This document shows positions 49,698 to 58,727 of a stretch of 64,000 nucleotides of DNA, one piece after another (within the stretch, counting starts at the first letter, position 1; every line of letters begins with the position of its first letter). This DNA is from Rhizobiaceae bacterium (GTDB taxonomy: Bacteria; Pseudomonadota; Alphaproteobacteria; Rhizobiales; Rhizobiaceae): the NCBI GenBank assembly GCA_017644105.1, contig JAEPMD010000005.1:62001-126000 (forward strand). The letters run 5' to 3'. Under the pieces are notes generated by a model. That model saw only the letters and a program-made list of their open reading frames with translations. It was not told where the DNA came from and made no database searches. Position numbers and translations under genes: made by a program.

Positions 49698-52577
49698 ATG
49701 ACTTTGATTAAAGAAATAGATTTCGGAACGCCTGAATCAAAATCAGAAAATATGGTTTCACTCATCGTAGATGGTGTTGAAGTCACTGTGCCAGAAGGCA
49801 CATCTGTTATGCGTGCGTCACAAGAAGCTGGCATTAAAGTGCCAAAGCTTTGCGCCACTGATATGGTCGATGCTTTCGGTTCCTGCCGTTTGTGTCTGGT
49901 GGAAATTGAGGGCCGCAGAGGCACGCCAGCATCGTGTACCACGCTGGTGGAACCGGGCATGGTGGTTAAAACGCAAACTGAGCCGCTTAAAAAGATCCGC
50001 AAAGGCGTGATGGAGCTTTATATCTCAGATCACCCGCTTGATTGCTTAACATGTGCAGCCAATGGCGATTGTGAATTGCAAGATATGGCTGGTGAAGTCG
50101 GTCTACGCGATGTGCGTTATGGCTATGAAGGTGAAAACCACGTGGTTGCCCGTCAAAACGGTGAAGCCAACCCAAAATATAAGCCAAAAGACGAAAGCAA
50201 TCCTTATTTCACCTATGATGCATCCAAATGTATCGTCTGTTCGCGCTGCGTCCGTGCATGTGAAGAAGTGCAGGGCACCTTCGCCTTGACCATTGAAGGT
50301 CGCGGCTTTGATAGCCGTGTCTCACCGGGCATGGTGGGTGATGACTTCATGTCATCCGAATGTGTGTCTTGCGGTGCCTGCGTGCAAGCATGTCCAACAG
50401 CCACATTGCAGGAAAAATCAGTCATCGAAATCGGTCAGCCGGAACATTCAAAAGTCACAACTTGTGCCTATTGCGGCGTGGGTTGTTCCTTTAAGGCTGA
50501 AATGCGCGGCGAAGAACTCGTGCGCATGGTGCCATATAAAGATGGTAAAGCCAATCGCGGACATTCTTGCGTGAAAGGTCGCTTTGCCTGGGGTTATTCA
50601 ACCCATAAAGATCGCATCCTGAACCCAATGGTTCGCGAGAAAGTCACCGACCCTTGGCGCGAAGTCACTTGGGATGAAGCGTTCAAGCATATCGCGACAG
50701 AATTCCGCCGCATCCAATATCAATATGGTCGTGGCGCAATCGGCGGTATCACATCATCTCGCTGTACGAACGAAGAAACATATCTCGTTCAAAAACTGAT
50801 CCGCGCAGGATTTGGTAACAACAATGTCGATACATGCGCGCGTGTTTGCCATTCACCAACAGGTTATGGTTTGGGTCAGGCTTACGGCACTTCCGCCGGT
50901 ACGCAGGATTTCGACAGTGTTGAGCATACTGATGTGATGATTGTGATTGGCGCAAATCCATCTGCTGCGCATCCGGTTTTTGCATCTCGCATGAAAAAAC
51001 GTCTGCGGGCAGGGGCAAAGCTGATCGTCATTGATCCGCGTAAAACGGAAACTGTAAAATCTGCCCATGTGGAAGCAGCGCATCACTTGCCATTGCGTCC
51101 CGGCACCAATGTGGCTCTTCTAACTTCGCTTGCACATGTCATTGTGACAGAAGGTTTGTTTGACGAAGCCTTTATTCGTGAGCGTTGTGATTGGTCTGAA
51201 TTTGAAGATTGGGCATCTTTTGTCTCTGACGAACGTCATTCGCCAGAATCCGTGGAAGAATATACAGGTGTTCCTGCAGATGAAATGCGCCAGGCAGCGC
51301 GTTTGTTTGCAACAGGTGGCAATGGCGCAATCTATTACGGTTTGGGCGTAACAGAGCATAGCCAAGGCTCAACAACCGTGATGGCGATCGCAAACCTTGC
51401 TATGGCTACAGGTAATATCGGTCGTAAAGGTGTGGGTGTGAACCCGCTGCGTGGTCAAAACAACGTGCAGGGCGCTTGTGATATGGGCTCCTTCCCACAC
51501 GAATTGCCGGGCTATCGCCATATTTCAGGTGAAGCAACACGCGACATCTTTGAAAAACTCTGGGGTGTGGAACTCAACAAAGAACCAGGTCTTCGTATTC
51601 CAAATATGCTGGATGCTGCGGTCGATGGGTCTTTCCGCGGGATATACATTCAAGGTGAAGATATCTTGCAGTCAGATCCCGATACGAAACACGTTCAAGC
51701 TGGTCTTGCAGCAATGGAATGCGTTGTCGTGCATGATCTCTTCCTGAATGAAACAGCAAACTATGCGCATGTCTTCTTGCCAGGTTCAACATTCTTGGAG
51801 AAAGACGGCACCTTCACCAATGCAGAACGCCGCATCAACCGTGTGCGCAAAGTCATGAGCCCGAAAAATGGCCTGGCTGATTGGGAAGTCACGCAAAAGC
51901 TGGCGCAAGCCATGGATGCGGATTGGAATTACAGCCATCCATCTGAAATCATGGATGAAATTGCGGCAACCACACCAAGCTTTGCCAATGTGTCTTATGA
52001 TCTATTGGAAGAAAAAGGTTCTGTTCAGTGGCCATGTAATGAAAAAGCGCCAGAAGGTACGCCAATCATGCATTTGGATGGCTTCGTGCGTGGTAAAGGG
52101 CGGTTCATCTTAACTGAATATGTGGCAACGGATGAGAAAACAGGTCCGCGCTTCCCGCTTCTTCTGACAACGGGTCGTATCTTGTCACAATATAATGTGG
52201 GTGCGCAAACACGGCGGACTGAAAACTCACAATGGCATGAAGAGGATCTGCTCGAAATCCACCCGCATGACGCTGAACAACGCGGCATTAAAGAAGGTGA
52301 TTTCGTCCGACTTGCGTCGCGTTCAGGCGAAACAACTTTGCGCGCAACGATCACAGATCGTGTGGCAACGGGTGTGGTGTACACCACATTCCACCATCCT
52401 GATACGCAGGCCAATGTGATCACGACAGACTTCTCTGACTGGGCAACAAACTGTCCAGAATATAAGGTCACCGCCGTACAAGTGAGCCCATCAAACGGAC
52501 CATCTGAATGGCAAATCGGCTATAATGAGCAAGCCACGCAATCGCGTCGTATTGCTTCAGTTGAGCCGGCTGAGTAG
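49698..52577 (+). CDS. fdsA: NAD-dependent formate dehydrogenase, alpha (catalytic molybdenum) subunit
   Basis: FdsA oxidises formate to CO2 at a bis-MGD molybdenum centre. The 959-residue protein has an N-terminal 2Fe-2S ferredoxin domain (DAFGSCRLCLVE), a C-x2-C-x5-C-type segment CLTCAANGDC, two 4Fe-4S motifs (CIVCSRCVRAC and CVSCGACVQACP), and a further 4Fe-4S motif CAYCGVGC in front of the molybdopterin oxidoreductase domain. The catalytic residue is Cys384 in ARVCHSP, not selenocysteine, followed by the conserved histidine. The C-terminal MGD-binding domain begins near residue 815. It relies on MoaC/MoeA and on FdhD. Confidence 0.97.
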   Translation: MTLIKEIDFGTPESKSENMVSLIVDGVEVTVPEGTSVMRASQEAGIKVPKLCATDMVDAFGSCRLCLVEIEGRRGTPASCTTLVEPGMVVKTQTEPLKKIRKGVMELYISDHPLDCLTCAANGDCELQDMAGEVGLRDVRYGYEGENHVVARQNGEANPKYKPKDESNPYFTYDASKCIVCSRCVRACEEVQGTFALTIEGRGFDSRVSPGMVGDDFMSSECVSCGACVQACPTATLQEKSVIEIGQPEHSKVTTCAYCGVGCSFKAEMRGEELVRMVPYKDGKANRGHSCVKGRFAWGYSTHKDRILNPMVREKVTDPWREVTWDEAFKHIATEFRRIQYQYGRGAIGGITSSRCTNEETYLVQKLIRAGFGNNNVDTCARVCHSPTGYGLGQAYGTSAGTQDFDSVEHTDVMIVIGANPSAAHPVFASRMKKRLRAGAKLIVIDPRKTETVKSAHVEAAHHLPLRPGTNVALLTSLAHVIVTEGLFDEAFIRERCDWSEFEDWASFVSDERHSPESVEEYTGVPADEMRQAARLFATGGNGAIYYGLGVTEHSQGSTTVMAIANLAMATGNIGRKGVGVNPLRGQNNVQGACDMGSFPHELPGYRHISGEATRDIFEKLWGVELNKEPGLRIPNMLDAAVDGSFRGIYIQGEDILQSDPDTKHVQAGLAAMECVVVHDLFLNETANYAHVFLPGSTFLEKDGTFTNAERRINRVRKVMSPKNGLADWEVTQKLAQAMDADWNYSHPSEIMDEIAATTPSFANVSYDLLEEKGSVQWPCNEKAPEGTPIMHLDGFVRGKGRFILTEYVATDEKTGPRFPLLLTTGRILSQYNVGAQTRRTENSQWHEEDLLEIHPHDAEQRGIKEGDFVRLASRSGETTLRATITDRVATGVVYTTFHHPDTQANVITTDFSDWATNCPEYKVTAVQVSPSNGPSEWQIGYNEQATQSRRIASVEPAE

Positions 52578-52590
52578 AATCTGCAGAATC

Positions 52591-53466
52591 ATGAGCGAAA
52601 GGAAGCCACATATTTCCGATAATGCGCCGCGTCGTATGACCTTTGCGCATGTCTCGCGCACCATTGAGCGGGATGGAAAAACTGTGGCAGCTTCGCGCGC
52701 AGTACCCGAGGAAGTGCCTGTGGCGCTGACCTTTGGTAGCACAACCCACGCCGTGATGATGTCTTCTCCATCTGACTTGGAAGATTTCGCGATTGGATTC
52801 TCACTCTCTGAGCGCATTATCAGCCATAAAGATGATATTACTTCAATGGATATTGTTGATGTGGGCGAGGGGCTTGATATTCAAATGCAGCTTAAGCCTG
52901 ATCTGCAATCTGAATTTGCCGCAAAGCGACGTGCCATGGCAGGTCCTGTAGGATGCGGTCTTTGCGGAATTGAATCCATTGAAGATGTGATGCGCGAATT
53001 GCCCGGGCGTGCAGATAATAATTTCTGTCTTGAGCATTCAAGCATTGCAAAGGCAATTGATCAGCTCAATGATAAACAAGAAATGCGCGCTGAAACCGGT
53101 GCTGTTCATGCCGCAGCCTTTATCAATTCAGATGGCGATATCAAGGCATTACGCGAAGATGTGGGCCGTCACAACGCGCTTGACAAGGTCATCGGATCGA
53201 TTGCGCGCGAGGAATTAGACGCGTTTTCCGGCGCGATTGTTATCACAAGCCGTGTATCGGTCGATTTAATCCAAAAGGTCGTAGTCTCCGGTGCACCAAT
53301 TTTGATTGCTGTATCGACACCAACAGCGCTTGCCATTCGCACCGCAGAAGATGCCGGTTTAACGCTGATAGCGCTCGCGCGAAAAGATAGTTTTGAAATA
53401 TATACGCGGCCGGATCGAGTGCGATTACCGCAGAATAAGAAAGAGGAAAATGCTGATGTCGCATGA
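52591..53466 (+). CDS. fdhD: FdhD sulfurtransferase for formate dehydrogenase
   Basis: FdhD moves sulfur from a cysteine desulfurase to the molybdenum centre of formate dehydrogenase. The 291-residue protein has the conserved CxxC in VGCGLCGIES near residues 131-134 and the VGRHNALDK and TSRVSVDLIQK blocks. The start is placed at the ATG of MSERKPH; the frame continues upstream into fdsA but homologues start near here. Its end overlaps fdsD by 11 bases. Confidence 0.95.
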   Translation: MSERKPHISDNAPRRMTFAHVSRTIERDGKTVAASRAVPEEVPVALTFGSTTHAVMMSSPSDLEDFAIGFSLSERIISHKDDITSMDIVDVGEGLDIQMQLKPDLQSEFAAKRRAMAGPVGCGLCGIESIEDVMRELPGRADNNFCLEHSSIAKAIDQLNDKQEMRAETGAVHAAAFINSDGDIKALREDVGRHNALDKVIGSIAREELDAFSGAIVITSRVSVDLIQKVVVSGAPILIAVSTPTALAIRTAEDAGLTLIALARKDSFEIYTRPDRVRLPQNKKEENADVA

Positions 53467-53722
53467 TTTAGATGCAGCTCAAATTCGCGCAAAAAACGAT
53501 GCGAAACTCATTCGCATGGGCAATCAAATCGCTACGTTTTTCTCTTCGCAAACAAGCAAAACAGGCGGCGAGGATGTTGCGGAACATATCAATAAGTTCT
53601 GGGAACCGCGTATGCGACGTCAATTTTTTGCGCTCGCCGACCAATCAACCGATAAATTCCATGATTTGCTAAAAGCAGCCATTCCGCATATCAACAAGCC
53701 TGAAGAATTGGAAGAAAGCTAG
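53456..53722 (+). CDS. fdsD: Formate dehydrogenase delta subunit
   Basis: FdsD is the small accessory subunit of Fds-type formate dehydrogenases, thought to help cofactor insertion or stability. The 88-residue protein shows the family pattern LIRMGNQIATFF near the start and HINKFWEPRMR in the middle. The start at MSHDL is favoured because AGAGGA lies 8 bases upstream; MLMSHDL two codons earlier is too close. It is the last gene of fdsGBA-fdhD-fdsD. Confidence 0.93.
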   Translation: MSHDLDAAQIRAKNDAKLIRMGNQIATFFSSQTSKTGGEDVAEHINKFWEPRMRRQFFALADQSTDKFHDLLKAAIPHINKPEELEES

Positions 53723-53741
53723 TTTCTGCGGAGGGCGCGTT

Positions 53742-54812
53742 TTGGATTGGCGTAATAATCGACTGTGCGAATTGCTCGGTATTGAGCATCCTATCATTCA
53801 AGCACCAATGGCCGGCGCAACAAGCCAAGAAATGGTGGTTGCCGCCTGTAATGCCGGTGCATTGGGTTCACTCGGCAGCGCGGAATATACATCTGAAAAA
53901 TTGGAAGCTGAATTTGCATACATTCGAGCACATACAGATGCGCCGTTTAACGCAAATTTCTTCACCCATGATGAGCCAGAAATTGATGCAGAGAAGGGCG
54001 CGGCTGCCCGCAAACGTTTAGCACCTTGGTATGATCGATATAACTTTGAGAAAGTACCTGAAGCAATCCCTTCAAGCCGCTCTTTTCATAAAGAAATATG
54101 TGATTCAATATGCGCGTTGAAACCCGCTGTAGTAAGCTTTCATTTTGGACTGCCAGACGCGGAACTTGTCGCGCAGATCAAAGATGAAGGCATTAAAATC
54201 TTCTGCAGCGCGACATCTGTACAAGAGGCCGTTTGGCTTGAGCAAAACGGCGTTGATGCCATCATTGCGCAAGGCTTTGAAGCTGGTGGGCATTCAGGCT
54301 GGTTTATGGACCGCAATGGCGCGGATTTAACCGGCATGTTCGCATTGGTGCCGCGTATAGTCGATGCAGTATCCGCGCCGGTGATTGCCGCAGGTGGTAT
54401 CATGGATGGGAGAGGGGTGGCAGCCGCCCTCGTCCTGGGTGCGTCAGGCGTACAAATGGGAACGGCCTTTATATCCGCACCCGAAAGCTTGGTAAGTGAT
54501 GTGCATAAGAAGGCTGCCAGCAATGCGTCTGGTGATGATACAGTGCATTCTACAGCATTTTCAGGCCGTAAGGCGCGAACAATCGTCAATAAATATGCGC
54601 TAGAATTTGCAGATGTGAAAAATTGGCCAGATTTCCCGATTGGTAATACGCTGAGCAAACCATTGCGCAAAGCTTCATCTGACGAAGGATCACCAGATGC
54701 CATGGCCTTGTGGGCTGGGCAAGCTGTGGGTTTAAACCAAGCCAAATCAACGGCTGAGATCATTGAAGACGTCGTCGCGCAGACCAAGGAAATCCTGGGT
54801 AATTTGGGCTAA
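53742..54812 (+). CDS. Nitronate monooxygenase / 2-nitropropane dioxygenase family flavoenzyme
   Basis: The 356-residue protein is a FMN-dependent TIM barrel of the nitronate monooxygenase family. It has IIQAPMAGATS near the N-terminus, QGFEAGGHSGW near residue 182 with the likely catalytic histidine, PVIAAGGIMDGRG, and LGASGVQMGTAF. Enzymes of this family detoxify alkyl nitronates such as propionate-3-nitronate, but many members have other roles. The start is TTG with a GGAGGG ribosome site, 19 bases after fdsD, so it may be cotranscribed with the formate dehydrogenase genes. Confidence 0.88.
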   Translation: MDWRNNRLCELLGIEHPIIQAPMAGATSQEMVVAACNAGALGSLGSAEYTSEKLEAEFAYIRAHTDAPFNANFFTHDEPEIDAEKGAAARKRLAPWYDRYNFEKVPEAIPSSRSFHKEICDSICALKPAVVSFHFGLPDAELVAQIKDEGIKIFCSATSVQEAVWLEQNGVDAIIAQGFEAGGHSGWFMDRNGADLTGMFALVPRIVDAVSAPVIAAGGIMDGRGVAAALVLGASGVQMGTAFISAPESLVSDVHKKAASNASGDDTVHSTAFSGRKARTIVNKYALEFADVKNWPDFPIGNTLSKPLRKASSDEGSPDAMALWAGQAVGLNQAKSTAEIIEDVVAQTKEILGNLG

Positions 54813-54823
54813 TTGGCCGGGTC

Positions 54824-55291
54824 TTACGGTTTTGGATCGCCAAGATTCATATAAAGATTATCCCGCAAAATTCGAACCGCTTTGTTGATTTCTGCAATCT
54901 TTTCTGGGCTTAAGTCGGATTTTACTAACAGTTCACTGGCAATACAGCCTGCATCAAATTGCAAGTCTTTGCCTTTTGAGGTGAGGGACGTGATCACTTC
55001 ACGTTCATTTTCCGGATTGCGTTGACGTGTCACAAAACCAGATGCTTCAAGGCGTTTGAGCACAGGCGTAATTGTGCTGAGTTCTAGGCTGAGATCACGT
55101 GCGATTGAGCCAACAGTTTGTCCATCTTCCTTCCATAGAAGGTTCAAAACCAGATATTGCGGATAGGTGATACCCATCTTATCGAGCAGCGGTTTATAGG
55201 TTCTTTGGATGGCTAAACTCGCCGTATAAATCCCCAAACAAATGTGATCATCAAGGCTTGGCGGTGTCGGATAGATGTTGATCTTGGTCAT
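54824..55291 (-). CDS. ohrR: OhrR, MarR-family organic peroxide sensor repressor
   Basis: The 155-residue MarR-type protein has the winged helix-turn-helix (about 50-115) and the reactive cysteine C18 in LDDHICLGIY, which corresponds to the peroxide-sensing Cys of OhrR. It is divergent from ohr, as in many proteobacteria. Oxidation of the cysteine by organic hydroperoxides releases DNA and derepresses ohr. There are further cysteines, including C126 in the C-terminal part (AGCIAS), which might act as the resolving thiol of two-Cys OhrR proteins. Confidence 0.95.
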   Translation of the reverse strand: MTKINIYPTPPSLDDHICLGIYTASLAIQRTYKPLLDKMGITYPQYLVLNLLWKEDGQTVGSIARDLSLELSTITPVLKRLEASGFVTRQRNPENEREVITSLTSKGKDLQFDAGCIASELLVKSDLSPEKIAEINKAVRILRDNLYMNLGDPKP

Positions 55292-55310
55292 AAAACTTAC
55301 CCATATAAAT

Positions 55311-55381
55311 TACTTATTGCGATAAATATTATCTTGACAGGTTGTTGTCAAACACATAATACTTATCGCGATAAGTATTAT
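55311..55381. promoter_or_regulatory. Divergent ohrR/ohr control region with two OhrR operators
   Basis: A perfect 26-base palindrome at 55356-55381 (core TACTTATCGCGATAAGTA) covers the -10 of a strong ohr promoter: TTGACA 55334-55339, 17-base spacer, TAATAC 55357-55362. A second copy at 55311-55328 matches the core in 16 of 18 bases and covers a leftward -10 (TATTTA) lying 17 bases from TTGACA on the other strand (55351-55346). The centres are 49 bases apart. This layout lets OhrR repress both genes. Confidence 0.82.
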
Positions 55382-55407
55382 AGCATGTCTTCACAAGGAT
55401 GATCGAA

Positions 55408-55836
55408 ATGTCAGTCAATGTACTCTACACAGCCAAAGCCTTTGCCACTGGTGGACGCGATGGATTTGCGCAAACAGCAGATGGAAGTTTCAAGGTTAAG
55501 CTTGCAACACCAACAGAGCTTGGTGGCGACGGCAATGGCAATAATCCAGAGCAAATCTTTGCCGCTGGATATTCAGCCTGTTTCTTAGGCGCAATGAAGT
55601 TCTTTGCGTCACAAAACAAGCATCTCAGCGTGCCTGAGGATGCAAAAGTTTCTACATCGGTTGGCATCGGACCGCGTGACGCTGGCGGTTTTGGCATCAC
55701 GGCTTCAATTGAAGTTACATTGCCGGGTGTAGATGCGGCAGCAGCGCAAGAGCTGGTCAATGGTGCGCATGAACAAATTTGTCCGTATTCTCATGCCACG
55801 CGCAACAATGTCGATGTGAACGTTTCCATCGTTTAA
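55408..55836 (+). CDS. ohr: Ohr organic hydroperoxide resistance peroxidase
   Basis: Ohr is a thiol peroxidase of the OsmC/Ohr fold that reduces organic and fatty-acid hydroperoxides using lipoylated proteins as reductant. The 142-residue protein has the peroxidatic cysteine in YSACFLGAM and the second in EQICPYSHA. It also has the N-terminal YTAKAFATGGRDG segment typical of Ohr rather than OsmC. The ATG of MSVNVLY is favoured because AAGG lies 9 bases before it; an ATG three codons upstream abuts the ribosome site. The lipoyl system needed is encoded in the same window. Confidence 0.96.
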   Translation: MSVNVLYTAKAFATGGRDGFAQTADGSFKVKLATPTELGGDGNGNNPEQIFAAGYSACFLGAMKFFASQNKHLSVPEDAKVSTSVGIGPRDAGGFGITASIEVTLPGVDAAAAQELVNGAHEQICPYSHATRNNVDVNVSIV

Positions 55837-55843
55837 AGGCTAT

Positions 55844-55883
55844 AAAAAAGAGCTGATCTGCGCGGTTAGTTGCAGATCAGCTC
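55844..55883 (-). terminator. Intrinsic terminator of the diguanylate cyclase gene
   Basis: A perfect 12-base-pair stem (GAGCTGATCTGC and GCAGATCAGCTC) with a 10-base loop is followed on the leftward strand by six Ts. It lies 28 bases past the diguanylate cyclase stop. On the ohr strand the T-run is weak, so it mainly serves the leftward gene but may also end ohr. Confidence 0.85.
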
Positions 55884-55911
55884 ATCGTGCTTTTGGAGTT
55901 TTTATTTGAGA

Positions 55912-57132
55912 TTAAGAGGCTAAGACGATCTGATCGCGGCCGTTATTTTTAGCCTCATAAAGCGCCAAGTCTGCGGTCTTATATATATCCGCTTTGCCGT
56001 TGAATGTTGCCAAGCCAACGCTTAAAGTCACAGTTAAATCAAGATCATGCTTGTTGCCAAATGAATGTTTGCGAATGGCGTTAATGCATCTATCTGACAC
56101 TTTCTCGGCCGTTGATTGATCAGTTGCGTATAAAAGAATGACAAACTCTTCACCGCCAATTCTGAACAGCTGATCATTTTTTCGGATTTGGGCTTTAAGC
56201 ACTTTTGCGACTTCCGTGATAATCGTATCACCAACATCATGACCGTGAACGTCATTGACGGATTTGAAATGATCGATATCCAACAATGCCAACGAAAATT
56301 CTCTGCCATCTCTGAGATATTGCTCTTCTAAGCGTTCACGCTCATATTCAAAGTGTCGTCTGTTAAAGCAGCCAGTCAAAGCGTCTTTGATGGTTTGGTT
56401 ATATAGATTTCGCTGTAGTTTCTCGATGGCAATCTGTTTGCGGTAAACACCGAAGCTAAATAGCAGCGAGAGAAGGGCGCCTAGAACATATCCGTAACGT
56501 ACAGAATTGGTAATATCGCGCTGATAAGCAAAGTAGAATGGTGGACTGATATCAACGCCAACAAAACCAACATACTCGCCCTTCGCGTTAAAAAATGGCG
56601 CAGATGCCGTAATGAAATTCCCCGTTTCATCGACAATGAAATCTTCGTCAACATGCGTGCCTTCAATGCGGACCCGATCAGCCCAGGCTTTGTAATCTTC
56701 CTCGCTCACTTCATAAACCGCGCCAACATCTTCAGCTTCTAAATCTTCATAAGATGTTTTGAGTTGGTCTGACCAAGCGGTGTCGAGCCCATAGACTAGA
56801 TTTACGCCCGTATCTTTCATTGTGTAAAGATAATGTATTTCCGGTGAAACATTGTGCAGCTTCACCAATGGTGTGATCATCTCGACATAAAGCCTTGTAC
56901 CAGTTTCGCCATCTGCCAAGAGCTTCTCGTGTAAATCTCCATCGACCAGAGCTGCTGCATGTTCAGCAACTGTCTTTAGATGATTGTCTAGAGATTCGCG
57001 ATTGACCTCATGTGCACGCTGACCGAGATACGAGATACATATTGCGATCGAGCCAAAAATAATTGCAGCATAGACTGCTGAATGAGTAAGAGCCTTAAAT
57101 TGCATAGAGTGTATTATGGGCATTACTTGCAT
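55912..57132 (-). CDS. Membrane-bound diguanylate cyclase (GGDEF domain)
   Basis: The 406-residue protein makes cyclic di-GMP. It has an N-terminal membrane helix (about 16-34) and a periplasmic sensor region of about 180 residues resembling Cache-type sensors (FITASAPFFNAKGEYVGFVG). A second helix (about 216-236) leads to a GGDEF domain with the intact active site RIGGEEFVILLY near 323. Five residues before GGEEF is RKND, an RxxD inhibitory site, so product feedback is expected. The C-terminal YEAKNNGRDQ is typical. It probably couples an extracellular signal to attachment or motility. Confidence 0.94.
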   Translation of the reverse strand: MQVMPIIHSMQFKALTHSAVYAAIIFGSIAICISYLGQRAHEVNRESLDNHLKTVAEHAAALVDGDLHEKLLADGETGTRLYVEMITPLVKLHNVSPEIHYLYTMKDTGVNLVYGLDTAWSDQLKTSYEDLEAEDVGAVYEVSEEDYKAWADRVRIEGTHVDEDFIVDETGNFITASAPFFNAKGEYVGFVGVDISPPFYFAYQRDITNSVRYGYVLGALLSLLFSFGVYRKQIAIEKLQRNLYNQTIKDALTGCFNRRHFEYERERLEEQYLRDGREFSLALLDIDHFKSVNDVHGHDVGDTIITEVAKVLKAQIRKNDQLFRIGGEEFVILLYATDQSTAEKVSDRCINAIRKHSFGNKHDLDLTVTLSVGLATFNGKADIYKTADLALYEAKNNGRDQIVLAS

Positions 57133-57395
57133 CTTTTTTTAGATATACTTGGATATACTTATATATATTTGGAAGAATATAAAAAAATAGTTTCAACTAT
57201 TTTGTCATAACCCGTAATCACATTATAGGTTTTAGTTCCATAATATATCTTATGCGACTTTTGTATTTGTTTATCCGGCAGTAGTGGACATCATCACCCT
57301 CAGCTAGCCAATCAAGCTTACAGCATGGTAATGATAGCACTCGGCCGTCCGTATTATCGGTTCGGTTTGAATGATGAGTTATTGCGGAGATCTTC

Positions 57396-58280
57396 ATGAG
57401 CCAATCCATTGCCAATCCAAATGCAGATCGTTTGCGCGCATTATTGGCGCAAAAAGACATAATCAAAATGCCATGCTGTTTTGATGCGCTCTCTGCCAAG
57501 CTGATTGAACAAGCTGGATTTGATCTCACATTCTTATCAGGCTTTGGTGCATCTGCATCGCGCCTTGGTGCGCCAGATACTGGATTGATGTCTTACGGCG
57601 AAGTGCTCGATCAGGCACGCAACGCCATGCAGGCGATCTCAATTCCAATGATTGCAGATGGTGATACCGGATATGGCAATCCAATGAACGTGCATCGCAC
57701 GGTTCAAGGGTTTGCTCAAGCAGGCTGTGCAGCTGTAATGATCGAAGATCAAGTCGCGCCCAAACGCTGTGGCCATACGCAAGGTAAAAGCGTTGTCAGC
57801 CGCTCAGAAGCCATTGAACGCATACATGCTGCTTTAGACGCGCGTCAGAGCCATGATATTTTGATTTTGGCACGCACAGACGCACGCCGAGAACATGGAT
57901 TAGATGAAGCAATAGCGCGTATGGAAGCCTTCGCAGATCTCGGTGCCGATATATTCTTCGTTGAAGAGCCGTATAATATTGATGAGATGAGGGCGATTTG
58001 CAGCGCTGCTGACGGTGTTCACATGGCTAATATGCTCGAAGGTGGGCAGACCCCTATCCTGCCGCCTGATCAGCTTGCTGAAATTGGTTATTCCATTGCA
58101 GCCTATCCACTCACGCTGATGTCAGCGTCCATGAAAGCGATGAACTCAGTCTTAGAGAACCTTTCAAACGGTCGGCCGTCTGACGAATATCTTCTAGATT
58201 TCGCAGACTTACGCAAGCAAATCGGTTTTGACGCGTATCATAAAAAAGCAGATGATTTGGCAAAGGGTCAGAGCGATTAA
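57396..58280 (+). CDS. Isocitrate lyase/PEP mutase superfamily enzyme
   Basis: The 294-residue TIM-barrel enzyme belongs to the PEP mutase/isocitrate lyase superfamily. The metal-site motif DGDTGYGN is near residues 89-96 and the active-site loop PKRCGHTQGK, the KKCGH-type signature with a catalytic cysteine, is near 123-132. LARTDARREHGLDEAI and FVEEPYN follow. Length fits oxaloacetate decarboxylase, 2-methylisocitrate lyase or dimethylmalate lyase; I cannot choose among them by eye. It stands alone, divergent from the diguanylate cyclase. Confidence 0.88.
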   Translation: MSQSIANPNADRLRALLAQKDIIKMPCCFDALSAKLIEQAGFDLTFLSGFGASASRLGAPDTGLMSYGEVLDQARNAMQAISIPMIADGDTGYGNPMNVHRTVQGFAQAGCAAVMIEDQVAPKRCGHTQGKSVVSRSEAIERIHAALDARQSHDILILARTDARREHGLDEAIARMEAFADLGADIFFVEEPYNIDEMRAICSAADGVHMANMLEGGQTPILPPDQLAEIGYSIAAYPLTLMSASMKAMNSVLENLSNGRPSDEYLLDFADLRKQIGFDAYHKKADDLAKGQSD

Positions 58281-58303
58281 CTTTGCCAAGTCCATTTTTT
58301 CAT

Positions 58304-58672
58304 CTAGCCATTGGACTTTGATTGTCCAAGAATTTCAGAGACTTGGTCGCGGTGAAGATAAAGCACTGCAGTACATATTAGTCCAAGACCAACTGCTGGT
58401 GCTGCTGATGGGCCAAGAATAAGCAGATGCGTGAAAACCGCACCGACCATTGTGCCACCAAGGATAGATGCGCCAATGACTTGTCTGTTTGGCCACCAGA
58501 GGAGTGCAGCACCCCCTACTTCGACCAAGCCCGTAAAATATCGTAACCACTGACCAAATCCAATGGCTTCAAAGGTTTCAACCATCATAGATACGCCGAT
58601 AAGCTTGGATGCGCCTGCACCGACAAATACCAATGTGAGAAGCGCACGTGCGCCAAGTGAGAGATATTTCAT
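58304..58672 (-). CDS. DoxX-family membrane protein
   Basis: The 122-residue protein has four hydrophobic helices and the DoxX pattern with an early LVFVGAGASKL and a central GLVEVGGAALL. DoxX-like proteins are small quinone- or redox-associated membrane proteins of poorly known function. The ATG is chosen because GGAG lies six bases upstream; an in-frame TTG four codons earlier overlaps that site. It is convergent with the PEP mutase-type gene. Upstream lies a cluster of GCGCA repeats. Confidence 0.85.
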   Translation of the reverse strand: MKYLSLGARALLTLVFVGAGASKLIGVSMMVETFEAIGFGQWLRYFTGLVEVGGAALLWWPNRQVIGASILGGTMVGAVFTHLLILGPSAAPAVGLGLICTAVLYLHRDQVSEILGQSKSNG

Positions 58673-58727
58673 ATCGATCTCCAATCATGTGAATACTCAT
58701 TTCGGAGATATTAGATCTTCATAAATT

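Noticed and set aside
54140-54787. 215-codon leftward open frame opposite the nitronate monooxygenase-like gene
   Set aside because: It is the antisense shadow of a conserved coding region with Ser/Ala/Pro bias and no recognisable motif.
57396-58280. Annotation as a true isocitrate lyase (glyoxylate shunt aceA)
   Set aside because: At 294 residues it is much shorter than AceA and has the short-form PEP mutase/lyase architecture.
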